A DNA stretch of 51,865 nt from an uncultured Acidimicrobiaceae bacterium (GTDB lineage Bacteria > Actinomycetota > Acidimicrobiia > Acidimicrobiales > RAAP-2), in assembly GCA_903894295.1 (NCBI GenBank), contig CAITPI010000131.1, positions 1 through 51,865 on the forward strand. The letters run 5' to 3'. Shown here piece by piece: positions 8,285 to 17,471 of this stretch (the first letter of the stretch is position 1; each line of letters begins with the position of its first letter). The position numbers and the translations under genes were made by a program. Under the pieces are notes generated by a model. It was not told the DNA's origin, searched no databases, and saw only the letters and a list, made by a program, of their open reading frames with translations.

Positions 8285-10048
8285 TCAAGGACTTCCCTCT
8301 GGCGGCGGAGACCGGTGGTCGATCACCCGGAGGTGTCGACCACGCGGTGATGGATCATCGGAGTCGAGTCTGTCACGGAATGCCGGTGGGCCGGGGCGAT
8401 CTCGACCGGTGGGCGATGGACCGTTCGTCATCCGGCCCGCCCGGCCCGCCTCGGCCCGTCGACCCAGCACCAGGGTGGAGGCAAGGAAGGCTCCGGTCCC
8501 GAGGAGCAGGGCGACCACGATCTCGACGAACAGGGAGAACAGGCCGGAGCCGGGCAGGAGAATGGTGACCACGAGGACGATGACCCCCATCACGACCGAG
8601 GAGATGACGACCCGGGAGATGGGTTCAGTCGTGCGGCGGCCGCCGAGACCGCCGATCCGTTCGCCGATCTGGCGCAGGGCAACGACGGCCATGACCGAGT
8701 AGGCCACCGATCCCGCCAGGGCCAGTCCCTCCACGCCGAAGGGCCAGACCAGGATGACGCCGAGGGCGATGGTGATCACGTTCTCGGCCAGATAGAGCTT
8801 GAAGGCGCTCTTTGTGTCCTGCATGGACTGGAAGATGCGGAAGGCGTAGAGGAAGACACAGAAGCCCGGGAGTCCGAGGGCGAACATGACGAGCGTCGAG
8901 GCGGTGGCCGAGGCCTGGGCGGAGGTTTCGGCCCCGTGCTGGAGGACGAGGCCGATGATCGGGTGGGCGAGGAGGACAAGGCCAACCGCAGACGGCACGA
9001 TGATGGCGAGGATGGACCGCAGGCCGAATCCGAACCGGTGCCGGAACCCGGCGAGGTCGCCCTGGGCCCACCGTGCCGAAAGCGACGGGGTCACGGCGCT
9101 CATCACGGAGACCGTGATGATGCCGTAAGGGAGCTGGAAGAAGGCGTAGGCGTAGGTGTAGGCGGTGACGCCCCCGGCCACCGCCGTCCCGTCGGCCAGG
9201 GCCAGGATCACGATGAACGAGACCTGGTTGCTCAGGACGATCCCGAAGGTCCATCCGGCCAGCCGGGTGATGGTGCGCACGGCCGCATGGGTGGGTTGCC
9301 AGAGCAGGCGCAGATGGAGGTCGGCCCGCCGGAGGTCGGGGACCAGCAAGGCGGCCTGGACCACAACGCCGAGGGTGGTCCCGATGCCGAGCAGGACCAG
9401 GCCCCGGTGGTGGGCGGCGATGCTGGCCAGTGACGGATGGGGCACGAGGGCGTGGAACCACAGCAGGACGATGATGACCACCACGTTGTTGGCGATGGGC
9501 ACGAACATCGGGGCGGCGAACCGGCGCCGGGCGTTCAGCAGGGCGGTGATCAGGGCGATCAGGCCGTAGCAGGTCAGTTGGGGCACGAACCACCGCAGGA
9601 GGAAGACCGCCACCTGCTGTTGTTGATGGAGGTCGGCCCGGTGGTTGGTGACGGTGTAGAGGTCGATGATCTCGGGGGCGAGGATGAAGAAGACCACGGT
9701 GGACAGTGCCAGCAGGACGAGGGTGACGGTCACCACGGCCGAGATGGCCCGCCAGGCTTCCTCGGACTTCCGGGTGGCCAGGTAGTCGGAGAAGACCGGT
9801 ACGAAAGTGGCCGAGAGCACGCCGCCGATCACGATGTCGGTGATGATGTTGGGGGTCGTGTTGGCCAGGTTGTAGGAGTCGGCGAATCCGGCTCCGGCCA
9901 GGGCGAACGCCAGGGCTACGATCCGGCCGAGGCCGGTGATGCGCGACAAGGTGGTGCCGACCGCCATCAGGACGGTCGACCGGGCGACCCGTTTGGACGA
10001 GTCGGCCAGGATGGTCGGTTCGCCGTCCTCCTCGAAGGTTCCGGTCAT
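8285..10048 (-). CDS. murJ: Lipid II flippase MurJ (MviN family)
   Basis: MurJ moves lipid II across the cytoplasmic membrane for peptidoglycan synthesis. The 587-residue protein has about 14 hydrophobic helices. It shows the family N-terminal pattern SRITGLGRIVALAFALAGAGFADSYNLANTTPN followed by GGVLSATFVPVFSDYL, and the mid-protein YAYAFFQLPYGIITVSVMSAVTPSLS segment. The last ~55 residues are a basic, Pro-rich cytoplasmic tail; no kinase-like domain is fused as in mycobacterial MviN. The DUF6049 gene ends 16 bp upstream, giving the conserved DUF6049-murJ pair. Confidence 0.95.
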   Translation of the reverse strand: MTGTFEEDGEPTILADSSKRVARSTVLMAVGTTLSRITGLGRIVALAFALAGAGFADSYNLANTTPNIITDIVIGGVLSATFVPVFSDYLATRKSEEAWRAISAVVTVTLVLLALSTVVFFILAPEIIDLYTVTNHRADLHQQQQVAVFLLRWFVPQLTCYGLIALITALLNARRRFAAPMFVPIANNVVVIIVLLWFHALVPHPSLASIAAHHRGLVLLGIGTTLGVVVQAALLVPDLRRADLHLRLLWQPTHAAVRTITRLAGWTFGIVLSNQVSFIVILALADGTAVAGGVTAYTYAYAFFQLPYGIITVSVMSAVTPSLSARWAQGDLAGFRHRFGFGLRSILAIIVPSAVGLVLLAHPIIGLVLQHGAETSAQASATASTLVMFALGLPGFCVFLYAFRIFQSMQDTKSAFKLYLAENVITIALGVILVWPFGVEGLALAGSVAYSVMAVVALRQIGERIGGLGGRRTTEPISRVVISSVVMGVIVLVVTILLPGSGLFSLFVEIVVALLLGTGAFLASTLVLGRRAEAGRAGRMTNGPSPTGRDRPGPPAFRDRLDSDDPSPRGRHLRVIDHRSPPPEGSP

Positions 10049-10064
10049 GGTCGGAGCGTCCCCG

Positions 10065-12341
10065 TCACGGCACCGTCACCCCGTCATGGTGGGGTGTGTC
10101 GAAGACGGGATCGGGATCGTCCCCGTCTTCGGCCCGGGCGGCCCGGCGCCGTCGCCGGGCCGTGCGGAACCACCACCACCCGAGTACGGCCAACGCCCCG
10201 ATGGTGAGGGCGATCCCGACCAGCGAGGAGATGGATGAGTGGACGGTGATCTGGGCGCTCCCGAGCAGGAACCCGGAGTGGGGGGCGTAGAGGTTGACGG
10301 TGACCGGGTAGGAGTCGGTCGTCCGGTTGGTGACGTTCACGTAGACGACGGTGGTGTGGTTGGCCCCGACCGAGACGGGCTGCTGCCAGTTCGTGGTCCC
10401 GTTGGCGAAGAGCAGCTTGTCGTTGGTGATCGACAGGGTTCCGTTGAAGGCATACGGGGCCGACGAGACCAGGGTGACCGGCAATCTTCCGTGCTGGGAG
10501 GTGAGGGTCACGGTCTTGTCGCCCGAAGAGATGCCGAGCTGGCCCAGTTGGGCGTCGAGGGCAGCCCTGGCGTTGGCCAGGATGCCGTTCTGGGCGGACG
10601 CCCCGAGGGTGGCGGCCTCGCTGGCGAGGGTCACTTCGGTGAGGTCGTGGGTCACGGCGTGGGCGCCTGGCGCGCTGAGGGTGAAGGCTGCGATGTCCCC
10701 GATCTGGCGGTGGACACCGGCCCCGTTCACCGTGGTGCTGCTCCGGCCGGCCAGCAGACGACAGGTGTGGTTGCAGGACACCGGTTCGGGCAGGGAGGCG
10801 AAAAGGCCGGCCAGCGAGACCGGCTGGACCACCGGGGCGTCGGTCAGACCCTGGAGCAAGGTGGACACCAGAGCGGGATTCTCCGGGGCGTCGCCCAGGG
10901 CCTGGACCGCGAGGCCCCGGATCGCGGGAGAATTCGGGGCCTCGAAGTAGATCTGGGCCAGTTCCGCCAACAGCTGGTGGGCGGCGAGTACCGGGTCGTT
11001 GCCGTTCGTCGCCAGGCGGGCATCGAGGTCCGTGTTGGACGGCATGACCGTCACCGGACCGGAACTGCCGGCGAGCGAGAGGGGAACCTGGGTCGAGCCC
11101 ACACCCGACGCCTGGGTGATGTCCGCCTGGGGCAGGACGAACTCCCGGTAGCCGAGGGACGACAGGGCCGTCATCGCCGAGGGAGACAGGGGTTGTGAAC
11201 TCGACCAGATCGTCGTGGCACCCCGGGCCACGGCCGGGGGATGGGAGTGGTCCGCCAACGCCGTCGCCGTCAAGGTTGCCCCCATGCGGACCTGGGAGAC
11301 GAGGGTGCCGGGCACGGTGCTGCGGAGCAGGGCCGAAGCGTCGGTCGGCACCAGGGTGGTGTTGGCCAGGTCGTGGCCGGTGGTACTGCTCCAGGAAGCC
11401 ACGGATGTGGCGAGGGAGCCGTGCAGGGCGAGCGGTGGATCGAGGGTCTGGCCGGTGGTGACCACGGTGGCCGGCACGGCGTTGTGGGCCAGCAAGGCGG
11501 CCATGGTGCCGTTGGCCGCGGCCTGTTCGCCGGACGACGGAGGGGCGAGCGCCTCCATCGGATGGGCGAGGAGTCCACCGGGCCCGACCTTCTGGTTGGC
11601 CGTCCAGGTCTCGGTGACCGGCAGGACCAGAGCCAACCGCAACTTCTGGGTGGTCGCCGCGATGTCCGTGTAGACGAGGTGGGTGGTGAAACCGCCTACC
11701 TCGGAGCCCGAGGCGAGGTTCACCACGCCCACCCGCACCGGATAGACCCCGCCGGGGTAGGCGCCACACTCGTTGGCGCCCGGGGTGAGGGCGATGGTGA
11801 AGTGGCCGGAGGCGGCCTCGGGATAGCCGACGGTGACCGGAACGTCGATCTGGTAGTCGCCGGTTCTGGGGTCGGAGCCGCCGGCCAGTGACGTCAGCGG
11901 AATGGCTTCGGTGGTCCGGTCGATCGGATTGGACGGTGGGCCGGCCGCCGTCAGTGACCGGTCGAAGGATGAAAGGTCGGACAGGCACGGGTAGACCGCC
12001 ATGGTGAGCCCGAGACCGGTCCCGGGAGCGTGGAAGCGGAGATCGAAGGCCTGACCGGGCTGGACCCAGGTGGTCTGGCCGGCGAGGGTGACGCCGGACG
12101 GACCGGTCTTGTGTTCCAGGGCAGCGGTGGCCGGCCGGTCCCAGCCGAAGGCCAGGGTGCCGAGGACTCCCGCCACCACGGTGGTGGCGGCCACCACGGC
12201 CGTCAGCAACCGACGGGAGGACTCCCGTCTGGCTGTCGCCCGAGGTTGCGCCTCGCCGGCCCGGACTGTCCCGACCGTCAAGGACCCGCCCATGTCGGCG
12301 TGGCTACCGGTGGGGTGAAGGTTGCCTCGTTCCCGATCCAC
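10065..12341 (-). CDS. DUF6049 family secreted/membrane-anchored protein
   Basis: The 758-residue protein has an N-terminal membrane anchor (about residues 44-66, LLTAVVAATTVVAGVLGTLAFG), a long extracytoplasmic region of beta-type repeats, a C-terminal transmembrane helix (about 705-735, LVGIALTIGALAVLGWWWF) and a basic RRRRRAAR cytoplasmic end. Two cysteine pairs lie outside. This matches the large protein lying between murJ and pcnA in actinobacteria (Rv3909 type); its function is unknown but the location suggests cell-wall work. The GTG start at 12341 is favoured because TAGGCT lies about 10 nt upstream, giving a nearly leaderless transcript. An ATG at 12293 is the alternative. Confidence 0.85.
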   Translation of the reverse strand: MDRERGNLHPTGSHADMGGSLTVGTVRAGEAQPRATARRESSRRLLTAVVAATTVVAGVLGTLAFGWDRPATAALEHKTGPSGVTLAGQTTWVQPGQAFDLRFHAPGTGLGLTMAVYPCLSDLSSFDRSLTAAGPPSNPIDRTTEAIPLTSLAGGSDPRTGDYQIDVPVTVGYPEAASGHFTIALTPGANECGAYPGGVYPVRVGVVNLASGSEVGGFTTHLVYTDIAATTQKLRLALVLPVTETWTANQKVGPGGLLAHPMEALAPPSSGEQAAANGTMAALLAHNAVPATVVTTGQTLDPPLALHGSLATSVASWSSTTGHDLANTTLVPTDASALLRSTVPGTLVSQVRMGATLTATALADHSHPPAVARGATTIWSSSQPLSPSAMTALSSLGYREFVLPQADITQASGVGSTQVPLSLAGSSGPVTVMPSNTDLDARLATNGNDPVLAAHQLLAELAQIYFEAPNSPAIRGLAVQALGDAPENPALVSTLLQGLTDAPVVQPVSLAGLFASLPEPVSCNHTCRLLAGRSSTTVNGAGVHRQIGDIAAFTLSAPGAHAVTHDLTEVTLASEAATLGASAQNGILANARAALDAQLGQLGISSGDKTVTLTSQHGRLPVTLVSSAPYAFNGTLSITNDKLLFANGTTNWQQPVSVGANHTTVVYVNVTNRTTDSYPVTVNLYAPHSGFLLGSAQITVHSSISSLVGIALTIGALAVLGWWWFRTARRRRRAARAEDGDDPDPVFDTPHHDGVTVP

Positions 12342-12351
12342 TTCGGACCGC

Positions 12352-12375
12352 AGCCTACGCCACGCGCACTACCCT
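12352..12375. promoter_or_regulatory. Divergent core promoter elements for DUF6049-murJ and pcnA
   Basis: On the minus strand TAGGCT (12352-12357) lies 10 nt before the DUF6049 GTG. On the plus strand TACCCT (12370-12375) lies 7 nt before the pcnA GTG. Neither start has a Shine-Dalgarno sequence. The two hexamers are 12 bp apart, so the promoters overlap and would compete for polymerase. No good -35 is seen for either. Confidence 0.5.
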
Positions 12376-12382
12376 CGGCAGC

Positions 12383-13777
12383 GTGCTTCCCACCCGACTG
12401 GAACCGTTGGTCGACGCCACGAAGGAAATCGCGGCCCGTTTCACAGCGGCCGGCTTCACGCTCTATCTGGTGGGCGGCTCGGTGCGTGACGCCATCGTGG
12501 CCGACGGAGAGGATCCCGGGATTCCGGGCGACCTCGACTTCACCACCAACGCGCGACCCGACGACATCGAGGCCGTCCTGTCCGGCTGGGCGGATGCCAT
12601 CTGGACCCAGGGCAAGCGGTTCGGCACGATCGCCTGTCTGCACCAGGGTCAGAAGTACGAGATCACGACCCACCGGGCCGAGGCCTACCACGCCGATTCC
12701 CGCAAGCCCGAGGTGGCCTTCGGCGACTCCATCGAGGACGATCTCGCCCGGCGGGACTTCACCATCAACGCCATGGCGCTCCGGTTGCCCGACCTCGAGC
12801 TGATCGACCCGTTTGACGGACTCGCCGATCTCGCCGTGCGTCGGCTGCGGACGCCGCTCGATCCGGAGACTTCCTTCGCCGACGACCCACTTCGGATGCT
12901 GCGGGCCGCCCGGTTCATTGCCAAGCTGCAGCTCGAGCCCACCAACGAACTGGTGGCTGCCGTGCGGGCCGGCCACGAACGCCTTTCGATCGTCTCGGCC
13001 GAGCGGATCCGGGACGAGCTCGACAAGATGATGGTGACTCCGGTGCCGTCGGTGGCGCTCTGGTTTGCGGTGAGGACCGGTCTGGCCGACGAGTTCCTGC
13101 CCGAACTGCCCGGGCTCGCCCTCGAGCAGGACCCCATCCACCATCACAAGGACGTGCTGGCCCACACCCTGGCAGTGGTCGACAAGACCAGCCCGGACCG
13201 CCTGCTGCGACTGGCCGCCCTCTTTCATGACGTCGGGAAACCCCGGACCCGGGCGTTTGTCGATGGTGGGGTGACCTTCCACCACCACGAAGTGGTGGGG
13301 GCCCGGATGACCAGGAAGCGGATGACGGCCCTCAAGTATCCGGGAGACGACATCGAGGTGGTGAGCGAACTGGTCAACCTCCACCTGCGCTTCCACACCT
13401 ACCGGTTGGGCTGGACCGACAAGGCGGTCCGTCGCTACGTGCGTGACGCCGGTCCGTTGCTGGGCCGGCTGAACGAGTTGACCCGATGTGACTGCACCAC
13501 CCGGAACGCCCAGAAAGCGAAGGCCCTCGACCGGCGGATGGACGAACTCGAGCTGCGCATCGCCGAACTGCGGGCGCAGGAAGAGCTTGATGCCATCCGG
13601 CCCGACCTCGACGGCCAGCAGGTCATGGACCTGCTGGAACTGAAGCCGTCCCGGGCCGTGGGCGAGGCACTCGACTTCCTGTTGGAACTCCGGATGGACG
13701 AAGGCCCCCTCGGAGAAGAGGAGGCCCGTCGTCGGTTGTGGGAATGGTGGCGGACCCGGGAGCTCGAGGGCTCCTGA
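12383..13777 (+). CDS. pcnA: CCA-adding tRNA nucleotidyltransferase with HD domain
   Basis: The enzyme adds or repairs the 3' CCA of tRNAs. The 464-residue protein has the class II nucleotidyltransferase head: LYLVGGSVRDAIV, the metal-binding pair in GDLDFTTNARPDDIE, RFGTIACLHQGQKYEITTHR, and the RRDFTINAMAL motif. Next is the RNA-binding domain (DDPLRMLRAARFIAKL). A C-terminal HD phosphohydrolase domain follows (H...HDVGKP...HHEVVGA), as in other actinobacterial members annotated PcnA. The GTG start appears leaderless (TACCCT 7 nt upstream). It is divergent from DUF6049-murJ and convergent with ino1, which begins 19 bp beyond the stop. Confidence 0.95.
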   Translation: MLPTRLEPLVDATKEIAARFTAAGFTLYLVGGSVRDAIVADGEDPGIPGDLDFTTNARPDDIEAVLSGWADAIWTQGKRFGTIACLHQGQKYEITTHRAEAYHADSRKPEVAFGDSIEDDLARRDFTINAMALRLPDLELIDPFDGLADLAVRRLRTPLDPETSFADDPLRMLRAARFIAKLQLEPTNELVAAVRAGHERLSIVSAERIRDELDKMMVTPVPSVALWFAVRTGLADEFLPELPGLALEQDPIHHHKDVLAHTLAVVDKTSPDRLLRLAALFHDVGKPRTRAFVDGGVTFHHHEVVGARMTRKRMTALKYPGDDIEVVSELVNLHLRFHTYRLGWTDKAVRRYVRDAGPLLGRLNELTRCDCTTRNAQKAKALDRRMDELELRIAELRAQEELDAIRPDLDGQQVMDLLELKPSRAVGEALDFLLELRMDEGPLGEEEARRRLWEWWRTRELEGS

Positions 13778-13796
13778 GTCCCGTCCCGTTCCGGGC

Positions 13797-14894
13797 TCAG
13801 TCCTCGGGCCAGACGGGTCCGGCGTCACCGTCGGCGAACGACTCGACCATCTCCATGGCCACGTCATCGTGGAACTGCACGGGCGGGGACTTCATGAAGT
13901 AGGCGCTCGGGCCCAGCAGCGGTCCACCGATGCCCCGGTCCAGGGCCAACTTGGCACACCGGACGGCGTCGATGATGACGCCGGCCGAGTTGGGGGAGTC
14001 CCATACCTCGAGCTTCAGTTCGAGATTCAGCGGCACGTCGCCGAAGTTGCGACCCTCCATGCGGATGTAGGCCCACTTGCGGTCGTGCAGCCACGGCACG
14101 TGGTCCGACGGTCCGATGTGCACGTCTTCGGCTGCCAGCGTGGTGTTCTCGATCTGGCTGGTGACCGCCTGGGTCTTCGAGACCTTCTTGGACTCCAGAC
14201 GCTCGCGCTCGAGCATGTTCTTGAAGTCCATGTTGCCACCGACGTTCAACTGGTAGGTGTGGTCGAGGGCCAGACCCCGGTCCTCAAAGAGGCGGGTAAG
14301 GATCCGGTGCACGATGGTGGCGCCGACCTGGCTCTTGATGTCGTCGCCCACGATCGGAACCCCGGCTTCCCGGAACCGGCGGGCCCAGACGGGATCCGAG
14401 GCGATGAACACCGGGATGGCGTTGACGAAGGCGACGCCGGCTTCGATGCAGGCGTTGGCGTAGAACCGCTGGGCCTCTTCCGACCCGACCGGCAGATAGC
14501 TCACCAGCACGTCGGCGTTGGCTTCCTTGAGGGCCGCCACCACATCGACCGGTTCGGCCGGAGACTCCTCGATGGTCTCGCGGTAGTACTTCCCGAGACC
14601 GTCAAGGGTGGGGGCCCGCAGCACCGGAATGCCGAGTTCGGGCACCGGGGCAAAGCGGATCGTGTTGTTCTGGCCGGCGAAGATGGCCTTCGAGAGGTCG
14701 GAGCCGACCTTGGCCGCATCCACGTCGAAGGCGGCGACGAACTCGAGGTCACCGACGTGGTAGCCGCCGAGGACGACGTGCATGAGTCCGGGGACCGAGA
14801 GATCGGGTTCGGCGTCCCGGTAGTACTCGACGCCCTGGATGAGGGAGCTGGCGCAGTTGCCCACGCCGGCGATGGCTACTCGGATCTTGTTCAT
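13797..14894 (-). CDS. ino1: Inositol-3-phosphate synthase
   Basis: The enzyme converts glucose-6-phosphate to 1L-myo-inositol-1-phosphate with NAD, the entry step for phosphatidylinositol lipids and mycothiol. The 365-residue protein shows the Rossmann start [16 protein letters not shown], the segments [11 protein letters not shown] and [15 protein letters not shown], the [12 protein letters not shown] motif, and SKTQAV with the conserved lysine. Length matches the actinobacterial/archaeal short form. AGAAGGGAAACCACC precedes the ATG. padR lies immediately upstream on the same strand, 65 bp away, so PadR may control it. Confidence 0.97.
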   Translation of the reverse strand: MNKIRVAIAGVGNCASSLIQGVEYYRDAEPDLSVPGLMHVVLGGYHVGDLEFVAAFDVDAAKVGSDLSKAIFAGQNNTIRFAPVPELGIPVLRAPTLDGLGKYYRETIEESPAEPVDVVAALKEANADVLVSYLPVGSEEAQRFYANACIEAGVAFVNAIPVFIASDPVWARRFREAGVPIVGDDIKSQVGATIVHRILTRLFEDRGLALDHTYQLNVGGNMDFKNMLERERLESKKVSKTQAVTSQIENTTLAAEDVHIGPSDHVPWLHDRKWAYIRMEGRNFGDVPLNLELKLEVWDSPNSAGVIIDAVRCAKLALDRGIGGPLLGPSAYFMKSPPVQFHDDVAMEMVESFADGDAGPVWPED

Positions 14895-14922
14895 GGTGGT
14901 TTCCCTTCTGGAAGGTTGGTGT

Positions 14923-14946
14923 CGGTTGATCGGTTGATCGGTTGGG
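14923..14946 (+). repeat. Short tandem repeat of CGGTTGAT between padR and ino1
   Basis: Two exact copies of CGGTTGAT and a third, degenerate copy CGGTTGGG lie head to tail in the 65-bp gap upstream of ino1. It could be a regulator's half-site array or simple slippage. No further support is visible. Confidence 0.5.
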
Positions 14947-14959
14947 GTCTTTGGTGCTC

Positions 14960-15658
14960 TCAGGTCGATGCGGGCGCCCGCTCGTCGTCGCCGGCGCTGT
15001 CGGAGGTTCCCCCGTCAGGTGGCCCGGACGGGATCTGCCGGTCGGACTCGTCGAGTTGGCGTCGTTCGTAGGAGATCAGTCGGTCCAGCCAGGCGATGTC
15101 GTGCTCGGTGGCCTCGGTGGTGTGCTCGACGAGCGACCGGGCGTAGATGTCGAGGCGGTGGCCACTGGAGCGCACCTGGTCGGCATCGAGGCGCTCGGCC
15201 AGCTCGGCCCGGCGACGTTCCAGCAGGGCCAGACGGGCCTGGGGAGCCAGGTGGCGGGCGAAGGCCAGCCGCAGGCTGAAGCTGCGGGCCTCGTCGGCGC
15301 CGTTCGGATCCCGGGCCTGGAGCAGCTGGTCGAAGTGGCGGCGACCGGCTTCGGTGATCCGGTAGACCTTGCGGGCCCGGCGGGATCCCCGGGACGAGGC
15401 GGCCATCCGGACCCGGAGGCCGGCCCGCTCGCCACTGAGGGATCCGGTGAAGGGCATCGGGATCGGTCGGGGTCCCGATCCGGTCTCCTCGGTGACCGAG
15501 ACCGAGCCGGCCTTCTCCAGCCGGGACAGGGCCGGATAGAGCGATCCGAAGGAGATGTTGGCGAACAGGCCCAACTCGTCGCGCAGACGCCGACGGATCT
15601 CGTAGCCGTGCATCTCCTGCTCATGGAGGAGGCCGAGAATGGCGAAGTCGAGCATCAC
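14960..15658 (-). CDS. PadR family transcriptional regulator
   Basis: The 232-residue protein opens with the PadR winged helix: [48 protein letters not shown], and after an insert [22 protein letters not shown]-terminal helical dimerisation region follows (about 130-205), then an acidic-polar tail. The insert between wing strands (about residues 60-95) is longer than in minimal PadRs. The start is GTG at 15658 or the adjacent ATG at 15655; TATCGT lies 7 nt upstream of the GTG and no Shine-Dalgarno is seen. A near-perfect palindrome overlaps this core promoter, so autorepression is likely. ino1 is probably in the same transcript, as in other actinobacteria. Confidence 0.93.
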   Translation of the reverse strand: MMLDFAILGLLHEQEMHGYEIRRRLRDELGLFANISFGSLYPALSRLEKAGSVSVTEETGSGPRPIPMPFTGSLSGERAGLRVRMAASSRGSRRARKVYRITEAGRRHFDQLLQARDPNGADEARSFSLRLAFARHLAPQARLALLERRRAELAERLDADQVRSSGHRLDIYARSLVEHTTEATEHDIAWLDRLISYERRQLDESDRQIPSGPPDGGTSDSAGDDERAPAST

Positions 15659-15666
15659 GGGTGATA

Positions 15667-15689
15667 CGATATATCAATTCGATATATCG
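15667..15689. promoter_or_regulatory. Palindromic operator in padR promoter
   Basis: CGATATATC (15667-15675) and GATATATCG (15681-15689) form a perfect 9-bp inverted repeat separated by AATTC. This AT-rich block stands out sharply in a GC-rich sequence. It covers the predicted -10 (complement of 15666-15671) of the leaderless padR transcript. PadR dimers typically bind such AT-rich palindromes at their own promoters, so this is the likely PadR operator. It may also affect the divergent DUF5318 gene about 140 bp away. Confidence 0.75.
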
Positions 15690-15827
15690 GTCCAGTCATG
15701 TGGGCCCGATCGTCCGATCGGGTGGCCGTCCGGTCACCGGGTGCGGTGTCGGAACCCGGTGCTTCCTTACCGGTACTGTCAGAATGAACAATGTCGAACC
15801 TTCCCTCCGGGGCGGTAAACTGGTCCG

Positions 15828-16283
15828 ATGGCGTTTCGACCGAACGGTGAGCCGAGAGCGGGCGGGATTCCCACATCCCCCGACGGCGGCCAGGTCGAGT
15901 ACCGGCTGGCGCGCAACTCGGTGATCCGGGAGTTCCACAAGGGCCGACTGTCCCGTCTTGACGTCTGTGATGCCCACCCGGAGCTGCTCCGGGCCGGAAG
16001 GAACCTTGGCCGGCCCACCGGTGACGGGTGCCCGATCTGTGAACAACACGAGTTGGTCGAGGTCACGTTCGTCTTTGGTGCGAAGCTGCCGCCCGGAGGG
16101 ATCTGCGTGACGAGCCAGAAGGAACTCCGGTCGTACTGGCGCCGGGAAGATCCGGTGGTCTGCTACGCCATCGAGGTCTGCGTCGACTGCTCCTGGAACC
16201 ATCTGATCCGGATGTATCCGGGCCGATCGGCGACCCGGAAACCGGCGTCGCGTCGTTCACCGGCCCGGACGGGCCGGTCCTGA
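15828..16283 (+). CDS. DUF5318 family protein
   Basis: The 151-residue protein contains the conserved core VEYRLARNSVIREFHKGRLSRLDVCDAHPELLRAGRNLG, then CPIC and, about 55 residues later, CVDC, which together look like a four-cysteine zinc site. WRREDPVVCYAIEVCVDCSWNHLI is typical of the actinobacterial DUF5318 family (Rv0049 type), found between the padR and ponA/rpsF genes. The function is unknown. The basic tail after residue ~130 is variable. The ATG appears leaderless: TAAACT (15816-15821) lies 6 nt before it. The ponA gene that usually follows is missing. Confidence 0.88.
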   Translation: MAFRPNGEPRAGGIPTSPDGGQVEYRLARNSVIREFHKGRLSRLDVCDAHPELLRAGRNLGRPTGDGCPICEQHELVEVTFVFGAKLPPGGICVTSQKELRSYWRREDPVVCYAIEVCVDCSWNHLIRMYPGRSATRKPASRRSPARTGRS

Positions 16284-16298
16284 CGCACCCCTAGTTTC

Positions 16299-16324
16299 CC
16301 CGGCTGCTGCCGGGTAGTGTTTTT
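16299..16324 (+). terminator. Rho-independent terminator after DUF5318
   Basis: CCCGGC (16299-16304), loop TGCT, GCCGGG (16309-16314), followed by TAGTGTTTTT. This is a compact GC stem with a U-rich tail 15 bp past the DUF5318 stop. It separates that gene from panB. Confidence 0.75.
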
Positions 16325-16406
16325 GTCGGGTGCACAGGTGGCGCCCCGCACTTCCGAGGAAATCCGCCGGCAGCATCCGCGCTGGACGGGCGAACAGGAG
16401 GCTTTC

Positions 16407-17261
16407 ATGTCGTCATCAGATCCCTCTGCGGCAGCGTCCGCATCAACCGGAACCTCTCCCCGTCGGGCCACCACGGTCCCCGGCGTAAGGGGTCACAAGG
16501 TGCGCGATGCCAAGGCGCCGTTGGTCATGGTGACCGCCTACGACGCTCCGGGCGCCCGGATGGCGGATGCCGGCGGGGTCGACCTGATCCTGGTGGGCGA
16601 CTCGGTGGCCAACAACGTCCTGGGCTTCGACGACACCCTGCGGGTGACGATCGAGGACATGGCGTACCACACCGCCGCGGTGGCCCGGAGCCGACCGCTG
16701 GCCCTGGTGGTGGGCGACATGCCGTGGATGAGCTACCACGTCGAGGCCGCCGACACGGTCCGCAACGGGGCCGCCCTGATCCGCGCCGGCGCCGGCGCCG
16801 TCAAGCTCGAGGGAGGTGCGGTCCGGGCCCCGATGGTCGAGGCCCTGGTGGCGGCCGAGATTCCGGTGATGGGCCATCTCGGTCTCACCCCACAGTCGGT
16901 GAACGCCATGGGCGGCTACAAGGTGCAGGCCCGCGATGATGCCGGCGCCGAAAGACTGCTGGCCGATGCGAAACGGCTGGTGGACGCCGGATGCTTCTCG
17001 ATCGTGCTGGAAGGGGTGCCCGAAGCGGTGGGGGCCATGGTGACCGACGAGATCGATGTTCCCACCATCGGCATCGGCGCCGGAGCCCGGTGTGACGGCC
17101 AGGTCCTCGTCCTCCACGACCTGCTCGGCATGAATCCCCGCACCCCGAAGTTCGTCCGACGGTACGCCGAGCTTGGGGACGCGGCCGTCTCGGCCATTGC
17201 CGCCTATGCCGCCGACGTGCGCTCGGGAGCCTTCCCGGCCGCCGGGGAGACGTATCACTGA
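16407..17261 (+). CDS. panB: 3-methyl-2-oxobutanoate hydroxymethyltransferase
   Basis: PanB transfers a hydroxymethyl group from 5,10-methylene-tetrahydrofolate to 2-ketoisovalerate, the first committed step to pantothenate and CoA. The 284-residue protein has the metal-binding strands VMVTAYDAPGARMADAGGVDLILVGDS, VVGDMPWMSY, VKLEGG, VMGHLGLTPQSV, FSIVLEGVP, IGIGAG and the LVLHDLLGM end. AGGAGG sits 6 nt upstream of the ATG at 16407; the protein then begins with a ~25-residue disordered Ser/Ala leader. panC and panD are not nearby. It sits where ponA lies in other actinobacteria. Confidence 0.97.
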   Translation: MSSSDPSAAASASTGTSPRRATTVPGVRGHKVRDAKAPLVMVTAYDAPGARMADAGGVDLILVGDSVANNVLGFDDTLRVTIEDMAYHTAAVARSRPLALVVGDMPWMSYHVEAADTVRNGAALIRAGAGAVKLEGGAVRAPMVEALVAAEIPVMGHLGLTPQSVNAMGGYKVQARDDAGAERLLADAKRLVDAGCFSIVLEGVPEAVGAMVTDEIDVPTIGIGAGARCDGQVLVLHDLLGMNPRTPKFVRRYAELGDAAVSAIAAYAADVRSGAFPAAGETYH

Positions 17262-17286
17262 CGCTCCCGGGAACACACCGGCGACC

Positions 17287-17340
17287 TCGGGGAGCGGGAT
17301 CACCGGGTCTCGGGGAGCGGGATCACCGGGTCTCGGGGAG
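17287..17340 (+). repeat. 23-bp tandem repeat, two full copies and a partial
   Basis: Two exact copies (17287-17309 and 17310-17332), each beginning TCGGGGAGCGGGATCACC, lie just after panB. A third partial copy (TCGGGGAG) starts at 17333. They sit between the panB stop and the rpsF promoter, outside any coding region. The unit contains no clear palindrome. Confidence 0.75.
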
Positions 17341-17360
17341 ACGTACCGGCGATCCTCGGC

Positions 17361-17471
17361 TACAGTGTTCCCTTCAACACGTACCGCAGTCTTGCGGTCG
17401 AACGAGTTCCGACCTGCTCCACGCCGTGGAGCTCGGGCTTTGGTGTCCGATCCAGAGGGAGGTGAGCCGCA
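17361..17471 (+). promoter_or_regulatory. rpsF operon promoter and structured leader
   Basis: TACAGT (17361-17366) is a good -10, giving a leader of about 100 nt before rpsF. The leader holds two perfect short hairpins: ACCGCA-GTCT-TGCGGT, and GCTCCACG paired with CGTGGAGC around the sequence GTTCCGACCTGCTCCACG. In many bacteria the S6:S18 complex binds a CCG-containing stem in the rpsF leader and represses translation; a CCG is present here in the right area, but this identity is a guess. The operon also encodes S18, consistent with such feedback. Confidence 0.45.
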
